Part shown: positions 17,612 to 25,362 of the stretch, piece by piece
How positions within the stretch are numbered: the first letter of the stretch is position 1
How the letters are laid out: each line of letters opens with the position of its first letter
Origin: Desulfoarculaceae bacterium
Lineage (GTDB): Bacteria > Desulfobacterota > Desulfobulbia > Desulfobulbales > Desulfocapsaceae
Reading direction: 5' to 3'
Assembly (NCBI GenBank): GCA_019429465.1
Contig: JAHYIV010000024.1
Span: 1 to 45,069 of the forward strand
DNA: 45,069 nucleotides
Notes under the pieces: generated by a model
Told to the model about the DNA's origin: nothing
Seen by the model: the letters and a program-made list of their open reading frames with translations, nothing else
The model's database searches: none
Program-made: the position numbers and the translations under genes

Positions 17612-18163
17612 TTAGCTGAGCAGCTCCTCCCTGGTGAAAATGGCTTCAAGTGTGTATCCCGCATCAGCCAGGGCCTTTACTCCCCCCTCCTGCCGTTCAA
17701 CCACCGTAATGACCACTCCGACCTTAAATCCTTGGGCCTCCACCCGCTCAATGACCTGCAGCAGGGTGCCGCCAGTGGTTACTACATCTTCGATGAGGGC
17801 GACCCGGCATCCGGCGGGCATGTTTTTCAGCCCTTCAATGTAGTTTCCGGTGCCGTGACCTTTGGCCTCCTTGCGGACAATGAAGGCGGGGATCGGATTT
17901 TTCTCCAGAAAACTGACGATGGATGCGGCTGTGACCAGCGGGTCAGCGCCGAGTGTCATGCCGCCAACCGCCTGGATGGGTTCTTTTTGTTTCTGAATCA
18001 GTTCCAGGATCAGCTTACCGCAGAGGTAGGCGCCTTCAGCTGACAGGGTGGTCTGTTTACCGTCAATATAAAAATCCGAGGTCAGCCCGGAGGTGAGGGT
18101 AAAGGAACCATGGCGATATGATTTTTCCAGGAGGATCTCTTTGAGTCGTTGTCTCTCATTCAT
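17612..18163 (-). CDS. pyrE: Orotate phosphoribosyltransferase
   Basis: 183 residues. Converts orotate and PRPP to orotidine 5'-phosphate in pyrimidine synthesis. The PRPP-binding motif is VALIEDVVTTGGT, and the N-terminal FTLTSGLTSDFYIDGK and the flexible-loop region IVRKEAKGHGTGNYIEG, with its catalytic lysines, are present. Length is slightly shorter than E. coli PyrE (213). The start ATG at 18163 has AAAGAG upstream. The 56-codon zinc-ribbon gene follows immediately. The region upstream is AT-rich and presumably holds the promoter, but I cannot place it firmly. Confidence 0.93.
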   Translation of the reverse strand: MNERQRLKEILLEKSYRHGSFTLTSGLTSDFYIDGKQTTLSAEGAYLCGKLILELIQKQKEPIQAVGGMTLGADPLVTAASIVSFLEKNPIPAFIVRKEAKGHGTGNYIEGLKNMPAGCRVALIEDVVTTGGTLLQVIERVEAQGFKVGVVITVVERQEGGVKALADAGYTLEAIFTREELLS

Positions 18164-18363
18164 AATAAATCTCTTTATGCTTTTATTTTTTTAAGGTTAA
18201 CTCTCTGATTGATATAGTCTCTAAAAATACTTGTTTTATAAGGCTATTAAAAGAAAAAACTCGCATTAATGAAAAATGTCATGTTAGTTTGGACAAATAA
18301 ATGAGCATTCGGGGTAAACTCTTGTGGAAAATTATCGTTAGGGGCGGGGAAAATACTGGTTAT
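18164..18363. other. AT-rich upstream region of pyrE
   Basis: About 200 AT-rich bp between the pyrE start and repeat R3 copy A. TATAAA-like boxes on the minus strand (around 18236-18245) could be a -10 element for pyrE, but no matching -35 is evident. No coding frame of interest. Confidence 0.35.
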
Positions 18364-18497
18364 CTGAATTGCGATTGGATTTGGACCGGATCTGGCTGCA
18401 CTGATTGAGTAAAACCGCAGATGTAGTTACGCTCCATCGAGGATTTTGCGATTGAGGTGCGGTCAAAGATGCCCCGAAGAAGGGAAGCAAGATGGTA
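18364..18497 (-). repeat. R3 repeat copy A (134 bp)
   Basis: The reverse complement matches 28440-28573 over the full 134 bp with scattered substitutions. Shared blocks include GACCGCACCTCAATC, AAAATCCTCGATG and ACTACATCTGCGGTTTTACT. The centre forms an imperfect inverted repeat (AAAATCCTCGATGGAG against CTACATCTGCGGTTTT in this orientation). No protein frame spans it. Confidence 0.85.
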
Positions 18498-18678
18498 TGT
18501 CACTATTTTCCGCGCCCCTTATCTGGCGGGCTAAATGGTCGTTGTTTTTCCTCCTGCTCTGGAGTAAACAATACTGCACTATCCATGGCCATAATAACGA
18601 GATGATCAGAAAGCAGCAGGTGTTGTTTGACGGCTTCTTGCTTGTTGTGGTCTGCTCGTCGCATAAAATTCTGGTATG
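18498..18678. other. Non-coding spacer between R3 and the degenerate R1 copy
   Basis: No gene recognised. A small plus-strand frame (18446-18682) runs from the repeat into this spacer but has no family resemblance and an improbable composition. Confidence 0.3.
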
Positions 18679-18939
18679 GTAACTGTCCAGTAGCATCATC
18701 ACATCTGCTTTATCATCGGCTTGCTTCTGTTGCCGCATGCACGCTTTGCAGGTCTTCTGCGCGCCGTAGGTAAGCGAGCGTAGCGAGACTCCGTGTGTGG
18801 CCATGATGGACAGTTAGAGCCTGTGGTTTGAGTGCCTTACAGATTATTTTCTTGTTTTATTGTACGAAAATAATCTGCGAAAGGCACTTATCCCGTTCAT
18901 CGGGGTTAGTGCCTTTCCGGCATCAAGCTGGATATTTAT
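18679..18939 (+). repeat. Degenerate R1 element (copy 6) carrying an R2 hairpin
   Basis: The left part (GTAACTGTCCAGTAGCATC, then CATCTGCTTTATCATCGGCT) and the right end (TTTCCGGCATCAAGCTGGATATTTAT) match the R1 ends with many changes. The centre is replaced by unrelated sequence and by the R2 hairpin at 18831-18905. No target duplication can be seen. It lies directly upstream of glmS, ending 18 bp before the start codon and next to its ribosome binding site. Confidence 0.7.
18831..18905 (-). repeat. R2 hairpin repeat copy A
   Basis: On the minus strand it reads CCCCG-ACGGGATAAGTGCC followed by two long complementary arms: the left arm contains TTTCGCAGATTATTTTC and the right arm contains GAAAATAATCTGTAAGGCACT. 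Copies at 28360 and 40421 match almost base for base. The arms are about 24 bp around a loop of about 10 nt. There is no coding content. Confidence 0.85.
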
Positions 18940-18956
18940 AAAAATAGGAGTGAACT

Positions 18957-20801
18957 ATGTGTGGAATTGTCGGTTATGTCGGGCCAAGACGGGTAGTTCC
19001 TGTGGTTCTTGAGGGTCTGCGGCGCCTTGAATATCGGGGATATGACTCAGCGGGAATTGTCTATCTGCAGGATGGTCGACTGGTGAAGTATCGGGCTGCC
19101 GGCAAGCTGTCTGCTCTCGCGGCAATTATTGATGATGCCATTGTCGCCCCTTCGCATATCGGTCTTGGTCATACCCGCTGGGCCACCCATGGCGCTCCGA
19201 CCACCGAAAATGCGCATCCCCACACTGATTGCAGCGGCAATCTGGTGGTGGTTCACAACGGGATCATCGAAAATTATCATTCCCTGCGCGAGGAGCTGCT
19301 GGCCAGGGGCCATCGTTTCAGCTCCGAGACCGACACCGAGGTGCTGGCCCATCTCATTGAAGAGCATCTGGCTGGTGATGATCTGGTGGCGGCGGTACGC
19401 CAGGCCCTGGAGCGGGTGGAAGGTTCGTATGCCCTGGGGGTCCTCTGGACCGGAAGACCCGATACCCTGATTGCCGTGCGCAATCATAGCCCGCTGGTTC
19501 TCGGTGTTGATGATGAAAATGGCTCGTTTCTGGCCTCGGACATTCCGGCCTTCCTCCCCTTTACCAAACAGGTTATCTTCCTGGATGATCTGGAGATGGC
19601 GGTGCTGACTCCTGCCGGCCGCACCTTTTATTCGCTGCAGACAGGGAAGGAAATCAGCAAGGAAATCCAAGTTATTGAGTGGAATGCGGCCATGGCGGAA
19701 AAGGGTGGCTATCGCCATTTCATGCTCAAGGAGATCTTTGAACAGCCCCAGGCCATTATCAATACGGTCAGTGGCCGGATCGATCTGGAGACTGGGGCGG
19801 TGGAACTGCCGGAGATCCATCTGGGCGCAGACGATCTTGAGAATATCGACCGGATCTTTCTGGTGGCCTGCGGCACATCTTGGCATGCGGCCCTGGTGGC
19901 CAAGTACTGGATTGAACGCTGGGCCGGGATCCCGGTGGAGGTTGATATCGCCTCCGAGTTTCGCTATCGCCGTCTGTTGATAAACGATCGGGTGCTCACC
20001 ATTGCCATCTCCCAGTCCGGTGAGACCGCCGATACCCTGGCCGGTATCCGTCTGGCCAAAAAACTGGGTTCCAAAATCATTACCATCTGTAATGTGGTTG
20101 GTTCCACCATGACCCGCGAGGCCGATGGAACGGTCTATACCCATGCCGGCCCTGAGATCGGAGTTGCCTCCACCAAGGCCTTTATCTCGCAGTTGGCGGC
20201 CCTCTTTCTCTTTACCCTCTATCTGGGAGAGCAGAAAAAGACCATCAGCGCCGAAAAGAGGAGGGAGCTGGGGCAGGCCCTTATCGGAATCGCCACCGTC
20301 ATTGAAACGGAACTGCCCCGCCTGCAGGAAGAGATCAGGTCGCTGGTGGAGGGCTATTATGACTGTCGGGATTTTCTCTTTGTCGGGCGGGGCCTCAATT
20401 TCCCCATTGCCCTGGAGGGTGCCTTGAAGCTGAAGGAGATATCCTATATCCATGCGGAAGGATATGCCTCAGGCGAGCTCAAGCATGGTCCCATTGCCCT
20501 GATTGACAAGGAGATGCCCATACTGGCCCTTGTACCCCGGGATGCGGTGTATCAGAAGTCAATCTCCAATGTGGAGGAGATCAAGGCCAGGCAGGGGCGT
20601 CTGATCCTGCTCGGAACCGAGGGAGACAGCCATCTGCAGACTATCACTGAAGATGTCATCTACCTGCCCCAGGTGCATGAGGAGATGAACCCCATTCTCT
20701 ATACCATTCCGGCCCAGCTCCTCGCCTATGAGATTGCCATCAGACGCGGCTGTGACGTGGATCAGCCGCGGAATCTGGCGAAAAGTGTCACTGTCGAGTA
20801 A
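18957..20801 (+). CDS. glmS: Glutamine--fructose-6-phosphate aminotransferase (isomerizing)
   Basis: 614 residues, the normal GlmS length. Cys2 (MCGIVGYVG) is the N-terminal nucleophile of the class II glutaminase domain, supported by LRRLEYRGYDSAGI and HTRWATHG. Two SIS sugar-isomerase domains follow (ACGTSWHAALVAKYW, SQSGETADTL, EVGVAS-like TKAFISQ). The C-terminal tail is DQPRNLAKSVTVE. It makes glucosamine 6-phosphate for peptidoglycan and lipid A. TAGGAG precedes the ATG. No glmS ribozyme is visible upstream; that region is filled with repeats. The gene leads an envelope cluster: the namZ-like gene follows directly, then lpxD and fabZ. Confidence 0.97.
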   Translation: MCGIVGYVGPRRVVPVVLEGLRRLEYRGYDSAGIVYLQDGRLVKYRAAGKLSALAAIIDDAIVAPSHIGLGHTRWATHGAPTTENAHPHTDCSGNLVVVHNGIIENYHSLREELLARGHRFSSETDTEVLAHLIEEHLAGDDLVAAVRQALERVEGSYALGVLWTGRPDTLIAVRNHSPLVLGVDDENGSFLASDIPAFLPFTKQVIFLDDLEMAVLTPAGRTFYSLQTGKEISKEIQVIEWNAAMAEKGGYRHFMLKEIFEQPQAIINTVSGRIDLETGAVELPEIHLGADDLENIDRIFLVACGTSWHAALVAKYWIERWAGIPVEVDIASEFRYRRLLINDRVLTIAISQSGETADTLAGIRLAKKLGSKIITICNVVGSTMTREADGTVYTHAGPEIGVASTKAFISQLAALFLFTLYLGEQKKTISAEKRRELGQALIGIATVIETELPRLQEEIRSLVEGYYDCRDFLFVGRGLNFPIALEGALKLKEISYIHAEGYASGELKHGPIALIDKEMPILALVPRDAVYQKSISNVEEIKARQGRLILLGTEGDSHLQTITEDVIYLPQVHEEMNPILYTIPAQLLAYEIAIRRGCDVDQPRNLAKSVTVE

Positions 20802-20815
20802 TGGGGAACTCTTGT

Positions 20816-21988
20816 ATGCTGACAATCGGACTGGAAAATTTCCTGGCGGCTCCGCCCTCGGATCTGGACGGCCAGCGGCTGGGGCTTCTTTGCAACCAGG
20901 CCTCCACTGACCGGAATCTGGTGCATGCCAGGGCGCTCCTGCAGCAGCGATTCGGCTCCCGCTTGACCTGTCTCTTCTCTCCCCAGCATGGATTTTTCTG
21001 TGAGAAGCAGGACAACATGATCGAATCTGATCATCAGATCGACCGGCTGACCGGCCTGCCGCTGTTCAGCCTCTACGGGGAGAGCCGCAGGCCATCGAAG
21101 GCCATGTTTGACCACTTGGACGTCCTGCTCATTGATCTGGTGGATGTGGGGACCAGGGTCTATACTTTCCTTTATACCATGGCCTATTGTCTGGAGGCGG
21201 CTGCTGAGTACGGGAAGCGGGTTGTGGTCCTTGATCGGCCCAATCCCGTGGGCGGGATGGCGGTTGAGGGCAATATCCTGGATCCGGAGTGGGCGTCCTT
21301 TGTCGGATTGTATCCCCTGCCCATGCGTCATGGCCTGACCTTCGGTGAGCTGGCCCTGCTGCTGAATCAGGAGTTTGGTCTGGGGGCGGATCTGCAGGTG
21401 GCTCCCATGCAGGGGTGGAAACGTTCCATGCTGTTCAGGAATACCGGGTTTCCCTGGGTCTTTCCCTCACCCAACATGCCTGCGCCGGAAACGGCCCTGG
21501 TCTATCCGGGGCAGGTGATCTGGGAGGGGACCAATATCTCGGAGGGGCGGGGCACCACCCTGCCGTTTGAACTGGTCGGGGCCCCGTTCTGGGAGCATGA
21601 GCCGATTGCGAAGGCCCTGGAACAGACAGATCTGCCCGGCTGTTGCTTAAGGCCGCTGCTCTTTGAACCAACCTCCGGTAAGTGGGCCGGCCAGGGCTGT
21701 GTCGGCTTTCAGCTGCATGTAACCGATGGGGGTACATTTTTGCCGTACCGAACCTCTTTGGCATTATTTCAGGCGGTCTTCCAGCTGTATCCCGGAGATT
21801 TCCTGTATAAAGAGCCGCCCTATGAATATGAATATGAACGACTGCCCATGGATCTGATCCTGGGGGACCGGAAGGTGCGTCGGGCGCTTGAGGATGGTCT
21901 GCCCATGCGTGAGATTGAGGCTGGTTGGCAGGAAGGACTGGATGAGTTCAGGAATGTGCGGAACAGGTATCTTCTTTACCCGCAATGA
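20816..21988 (+). CDS. DUF1343 family protein, NamZ-like exo-beta-N-acetylmuramidase
   Basis: About 390 residues. The start is placed at ATG 20816 (MLTIGLENFL), which has GGGGAA 7 nt upstream. An earlier ATG at 20801 overlaps the glmS stop (TAATG) but lacks a ribosome binding site. Family landmarks are GLLCNQAST, FSPQHGFF, VDVGTRVYTFLYTMAYCLE, LDRPNPVGG, and WEGTNISEGRGTTLPFE. Characterised NamZ enzymes release terminal N-acetylmuramic acid from peptidoglycan fragments. Unlike exported members, neither start gives a signal peptide, suggesting action on internalised muropeptides in the cytoplasm. Its coupling to glmS fits amino sugar recycling. The activity is inferred from the family only. 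Confidence 0.85.
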   Translation: MLTIGLENFLAAPPSDLDGQRLGLLCNQASTDRNLVHARALLQQRFGSRLTCLFSPQHGFFCEKQDNMIESDHQIDRLTGLPLFSLYGESRRPSKAMFDHLDVLLIDLVDVGTRVYTFLYTMAYCLEAAAEYGKRVVVLDRPNPVGGMAVEGNILDPEWASFVGLYPLPMRHGLTFGELALLLNQEFGLGADLQVAPMQGWKRSMLFRNTGFPWVFPSPNMPAPETALVYPGQVIWEGTNISEGRGTTLPFELVGAPFWEHEPIAKALEQTDLPGCCLRPLLFEPTSGKWAGQGCVGFQLHVTDGGTFLPYRTSLALFQAVFQLYPGDFLYKEPPYEYEYERLPMDLILGDRKVRRALEDGLPMREIEAGWQEGLDEFRNVRNRYLLYPQ

Positions 21989-22039
21989 TATTTCAGCACC
22001 GCCAGCGGGATTATGAAGGATAAGAGAGTGGAGAAAAGG

Positions 22040-23104
22040 ATGGGTGTGACGGTGAAAAGTGTTTCTTTGCAGCAGTTGGCAGAGTTGGTCGAGGGGGAAC
22101 TGGTTGGTGATGGAGAGGTGCGGATCCATGAGCTGGACGCCCTCGAGACGGCCGGCGTTGGGGCAATCACCTTTCTGGTGCAGGCCAAGGAGGCAGCGTC
22201 TCTGGAGAGTAGTGGGGCCTCGGCAGTGATCGTGCCCATGGCCGTTGAGTCAGGACCCCTGCCCATCATCCGGGTGCGTGACCCTTATCTGGCCGCGGCC
22301 CTTGTCCATACCTATCTGCTGGAGACCCCTTTTCAGTCAGCAGGGGTGCACGCCAAGGCCCATGTGGGAGCCGGGACAGTGGTTCCGGATCAGATCTCCA
22401 TTGCCCCACTGGCAGTCATAGGCGAGAGGGTACACCTTGGCCGGCGGGTGATCATTGAATCGGGCGTGGTGATTGGCGATGATGTAGAGATTGGCGATGA
22501 TACCAGAATCCTGGCCAATGTGACGGTGGGGCGTGGATGCCGGATCGGCAGCCGGGTGACCCTCCACCCCGGGGCAGTGATCGGCAGCGATGGTTATGGC
22601 TATGCCACCGACAGCAGGGGCTGTCACGTGAAACGGCCGCAGGTGGGAATCGTGCAGATCGATGATGATGTGGAGATCGGGGCCAATACCTGTATTGATC
22701 GGGCCACCTTTGGCAAGACCTGGATCAAGTCCGGGACCAAGATTGATAATCTGGTTCAGGTGGCCCATAATGTGGTGGTCGGTGAAAACTGTCTGCTTGT
22801 GGCCCAGGTGGGTATCTCCGGTTCGACAACCCTGGGCCGCAATGTGGTGCTTGGTGGTCAGGTCGGTGTTTCCGGCCATATTCACCTGGAGGACGGGGTG
22901 ATGGTGGCAGCCCAGGGTGGGGTTGTCAGTAATAAGTCTCGGGGCGCGGTGATCGGCGGCACTCCTGCCATACCCATGAAAAAATTCGCCAGGGTGGTTG
23001 CCGCCCAGGGAAGATTGCCGGAAATGGTGACCGAGTTGCGCCGCATGCGCAAGGAGATTGCCGCCTTGCAGGGTGCACTAGATGTTCAAGAAAAGCAAAG
23101 ATGA
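22040..23104 (+). CDS. lpxD: UDP-3-O-acylglucosamine N-acyltransferase LpxD
   Basis: About 354 residues from ATG 22040, chosen over ATG 22013 because GGAG lies 6 nt upstream and the protein then begins like other LpxD. The N-terminal uridine-binding domain (SLQQLAELVEGELVGDGEV) is followed by many left-handed beta-helix hexapeptide repeats (for example VIGDDVEIGDDTRI) and a C-terminal helix (RLPEMVTELRRMRKEI). The catalytic His is in VQVAHNVVV (about residue 243). It adds the second hydroxyacyl chain in lipid A synthesis. fabZ follows with an overlap or close spacing, as in many Gram-negative lpx clusters. Its stop codon overlaps an alternative fabZ ATG. Confidence 0.95.
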   Translation: MGVTVKSVSLQQLAELVEGELVGDGEVRIHELDALETAGVGAITFLVQAKEAASLESSGASAVIVPMAVESGPLPIIRVRDPYLAAALVHTYLLETPFQSAGVHAKAHVGAGTVVPDQISIAPLAVIGERVHLGRRVIIESGVVIGDDVEIGDDTRILANVTVGRGCRIGSRVTLHPGAVIGSDGYGYATDSRGCHVKRPQVGIVQIDDDVEIGANTCIDRATFGKTWIKSGTKIDNLVQVAHNVVVGENCLLVAQVGISGSTTLGRNVVLGGQVGVSGHIHLEDGVMVAAQGGVVSNKSRGAVIGGTPAIPMKKFARVVAAQGRLPEMVTELRRMRKEIAALQGALDVQEKQR

Positions 23105-23118
23105 AAGGAGAGCGGATC

Positions 23119-23571
23119 GTGTCTGAAACAGTCATTCCTGAGAGTATAGATATTCTGGAGATATTGAGGCTTCTGCCCCATCGTTACCCTTTTCTGCTGG
23201 TGGATCGGATCCTGGCGATAACTCCCAACAAGGATATTGTCGGGTTGAAGAACGTCACCTTTAATGAACCGTTTTTCCAAGGCCATTTTCCAGGAAGACC
23301 TGTTATGCCGGGGGTCCTGATCCTCGAAGGCATGGCCCAGGTCGGCGGGGTGCTGGCCTTTTATTCGGAACCGGAGAATATCGGTAATAACGTGCTCTAT
23401 TTTGTGGGCATTGACAAGGCCCGTTTCCGGCAGCCGGTAACCCCAGGTGATCAGATTTATTTCAAACTGGAGCTCTTGAAGAAGCGGCGGGGAATCTGGC
23501 AGATGGCGGCTCATGCCTATGTAGATGAAAAACTTGTCGCCGAGGCCGAGTTGATGGCGTCGTTTGGGTAG
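23119..23571 (+). CDS. fabZ: 3-hydroxyacyl-ACP dehydratase FabZ
   Basis: 150 residues from GTG 23119, which has AAAGGAG 8 nt upstream and gives the usual FabZ length. An ATG at 23101 overlapping the lpxD stop would add six residues. Hot-dog fold enzyme with catalytic His in LPHRYPFLLVDR (about residue 21) and Glu in PGVLILEGMAQ (about residue 70), with FFQGHFPGRPVMPG between. It dehydrates 3-hydroxyacyl-ACP in fatty acid synthesis and draws on the same precursor pool as LpxA/LpxD. The usual lpxA neighbour is absent: an R1 element lies 30 bp downstream, so the cluster ends here. Confidence 0.95.
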   Translation: MSETVIPESIDILEILRLLPHRYPFLLVDRILAITPNKDIVGLKNVTFNEPFFQGHFPGRPVMPGVLILEGMAQVGGVLAFYSEPENIGNNVLYFVGIDKARFRQPVTPGDQIYFKLELLKKRRGIWQMAAHAYVDEKLVAEAELMASFG

Positions 23572-23601
23572 GGGCCGTCAGGAAAAAACTATTATCTTTC
23601 T

Positions 23602-23755
23602 GTAACTATTCAGCTTAATGCCGGGAAAATGCCAAAATACATGTCACGTAACTATTCAGCAGCGCCTTATGTGCAAGAAAGAGGCCTGCAAAGTGCACTG
23701 ATTCGTACATAAGCAGGCCGATGACGAAGCAGATGAGGTGCTGTTGGATAGTTAC
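23602..23755 (-). repeat. R1 element copy 4
   Basis: A complete 154-bp copy from GTAACTATTCAGCTTAATGC to TGTTGGATAGTTAC, in the same orientation as copy 3. It is flanked by an exact 8-bp duplication, ATCTTTCT at 23594-23601 and 23756-23763. It sits in the convergent gap between fabZ and the NtrC-type regulator. Confidence 0.95.
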
Positions 23756-23771
23756 ATCTTTCTGATCATTT

Positions 23772-23892
23772 CTTTACGCAGGCCATGAATGGCCCAGTGT
23801 CGCGAGCGCCATGGACGGCGTAGCAGCGACCGGCTCCTTATGCCGCTCCGGGCACTTAGATGGCCATGTTATTTTTTTACAGCGGCTTAGTT
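23772..23892. repeat. R4 palindromic repeat copy A
   Basis: The 53 bp at 23837-23889 (CTTATGCCGCTCC...TACAGCGGCTTA) match the reverse complement of 27338-27391 with few changes. The preceding part contains an imperfect palindrome (GTCGCGAGCGCC and GGCGTAGCAGCGAC). Similar blocks occur at 38670-38735. It lies between two convergent genes and may end transcription of either. Confidence 0.7.
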
Positions 23893-23936
23893 GGCTTTTT
23901 TTGTTGTGGCATGATCTGTCGGTCGCAACCAGGAAA

Positions 23937-25319
23937 TTATTCAATGACAATCTGATACCCCTTGATTTTGCTCAGCAGGGAAGGGTAGCTGAGCTCTAAT
24001 AATTTTGAGGCCTGGAGACGATTGCCCCCTGTCTCTTTCAAGGCCTTGGTGATTATTTGTTCTTCCATTGCTTTTTGCGCCTTTTTCAGGGAAAAACCGG
24101 TCATGAATTGTTCAAAACATGGTGGCGGAGTTGTCTGCACAAGGTGCGGCGGCAATTGGTCCAGGCCGATGGTTTGATCGTCTGCCAGCACAATCCCTCT
24201 TTGAATTATATTTTCCAACTCCCGGACATTGCCAGGCCAGGTATGAGTCAAGAATCTTGCCATGGCCTCAGCTGTTATTGAGCGAATCGTGGTTCCGAGT
24301 GCTCTGTTCAATTTTTTAAGAAAGTGATGGCATAAGAGGGGAATGTCTTCAGGTCTCTCTCGTAAGGGGGGAATGTGCAGGGTCAGAATATTGAGGCGAT
24401 AAAACAGGTCCTCTCGGAAGGTTCCCTGGTGCACCTCATCTTCCAGATTTCTGGCGGTTGCCGCCAGGATGCGAACATCGATTTGTTCTGTTTTGTTGGA
24501 GCCGACAGGTTTTATTTCGCCCTCCTGGAGGACCCGAAGGAGCTTGACCTGCATCTCCAGGGGAAGCTCACCTATCTCATCCAAGAAAAGTGTGCCCTTG
24601 TCTGCCTCGACCAGCAGGCCCTTCCTGGTTTTCTCTGCCCCGGTAAAGGCGCCTTTAACATAGCCAAAAAACTCACTCTCCAGTAAGTTCTCAGGGATAC
24701 TGCCACAGTTTACGGCTATAAAGGGCTGCCCGTTTCTTGGCGATGAGGCGTAGATCCCTCGGGCCACCAGTTCTTTGCCGGTGCCGGATTCACCGACGAT
24801 CAGGACGGTCGTATTGTAAGGAGCGACCTTTCTGGCCAGGGTGAAGAGGGAGTGCATGGACTTGCTGCTGGCGACCATCCTGTCAAAACCATCACCGGCA
24901 TTGATCTCTTCCAGCTGTTCTTTCAGCAGGCGGTTCTCCTGTCTCAGGCTCTCTCTTTCTTCTGCTTTTTTCAGGGTAAGCAGGACCTCGTCGCTCTTGA
25001 AGGGTTTTGAAATAAAATCATAAGCCCCGGCCTTGATCGCTTCCAGGGCCATGTCGATGGTGCCGTAGGCGGACATCATGATCACAGTTGATCTCTGGAT
25101 GGCCAGCCCTGCTTTCTGCAGAAATTCAATGCCGTCCATGTGCGGCATCCTGATATCACAGAGGATGAAATCGAACTGTTTCCCGGCAATCCTGTTCAGG
25201 GCATCCTGACCATCAACGGCGGTTTCTACTGTATAGCCATGACGACTCACCATGGCCTGCAGCATGTGACGCATATTCTCCTCGTCATCGACGATAAGCA
25301 ATGTTCTGTTCTTGGCCAT
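23937..25319 (-). CDS. Sigma-54-dependent NtrC-family response regulator
   Basis: 460 residues. Receiver domain with Asp55 (LCDIRMPHMDG) and Lys in FISKPFKSDE; a coiled-coil linker (ERESLRQENRLLKEQLEEI); AAA+ domain with Walker A GESGTGKE (176-183), GAFTGA (223-228) and GTLFLDEIGELP; and a C-terminal Fis-type HTH (NRLQASKLLELSYPSLLSKI). It follows the sensor kinase gene by 43 nt and is surely its partner. The gene upstream of that kinase is a heavy-metal binding protein, so a metal or envelope-stress signal is possible, but nothing in the sequence identifies it. It is clearly a different subfamily member from the regulator at 10465. Confidence 0.94.
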   Translation of the reverse strand: MAKNRTLLIVDDEENMRHMLQAMVSRHGYTVETAVDGQDALNRIAGKQFDFILCDIRMPHMDGIEFLQKAGLAIQRSTVIMMSAYGTIDMALEAIKAGAYDFISKPFKSDEVLLTLKKAEERESLRQENRLLKEQLEEINAGDGFDRMVASSKSMHSLFTLARKVAPYNTTVLIVGESGTGKELVARGIYASSPRNGQPFIAVNCGSIPENLLESEFFGYVKGAFTGAEKTRKGLLVEADKGTLFLDEIGELPLEMQVKLLRVLQEGEIKPVGSNKTEQIDVRILAATARNLEDEVHQGTFREDLFYRLNILTLHIPPLRERPEDIPLLCHHFLKKLNRALGTTIRSITAEAMARFLTHTWPGNVRELENIIQRGIVLADDQTIGLDQLPPHLVQTTPPPCFEQFMTGFSLKKAQKAMEEQIITKALKETGGNRLQASKLLELSYPSLLSKIKGYQIVIE

Positions 25320-25362
25320 TATTAGTGAAACATGAGTTGTGAAGGAATATCAGTAGATTGGC

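Noticed and set aside
18831-18905. R2 hairpin as an ordinary intrinsic terminator
   Set aside because: The same ~77 bp sequence recurs at three places including an extra CCCCG/CGGG part, and there is no T-run right after the stem, so a repeat family explains it better.
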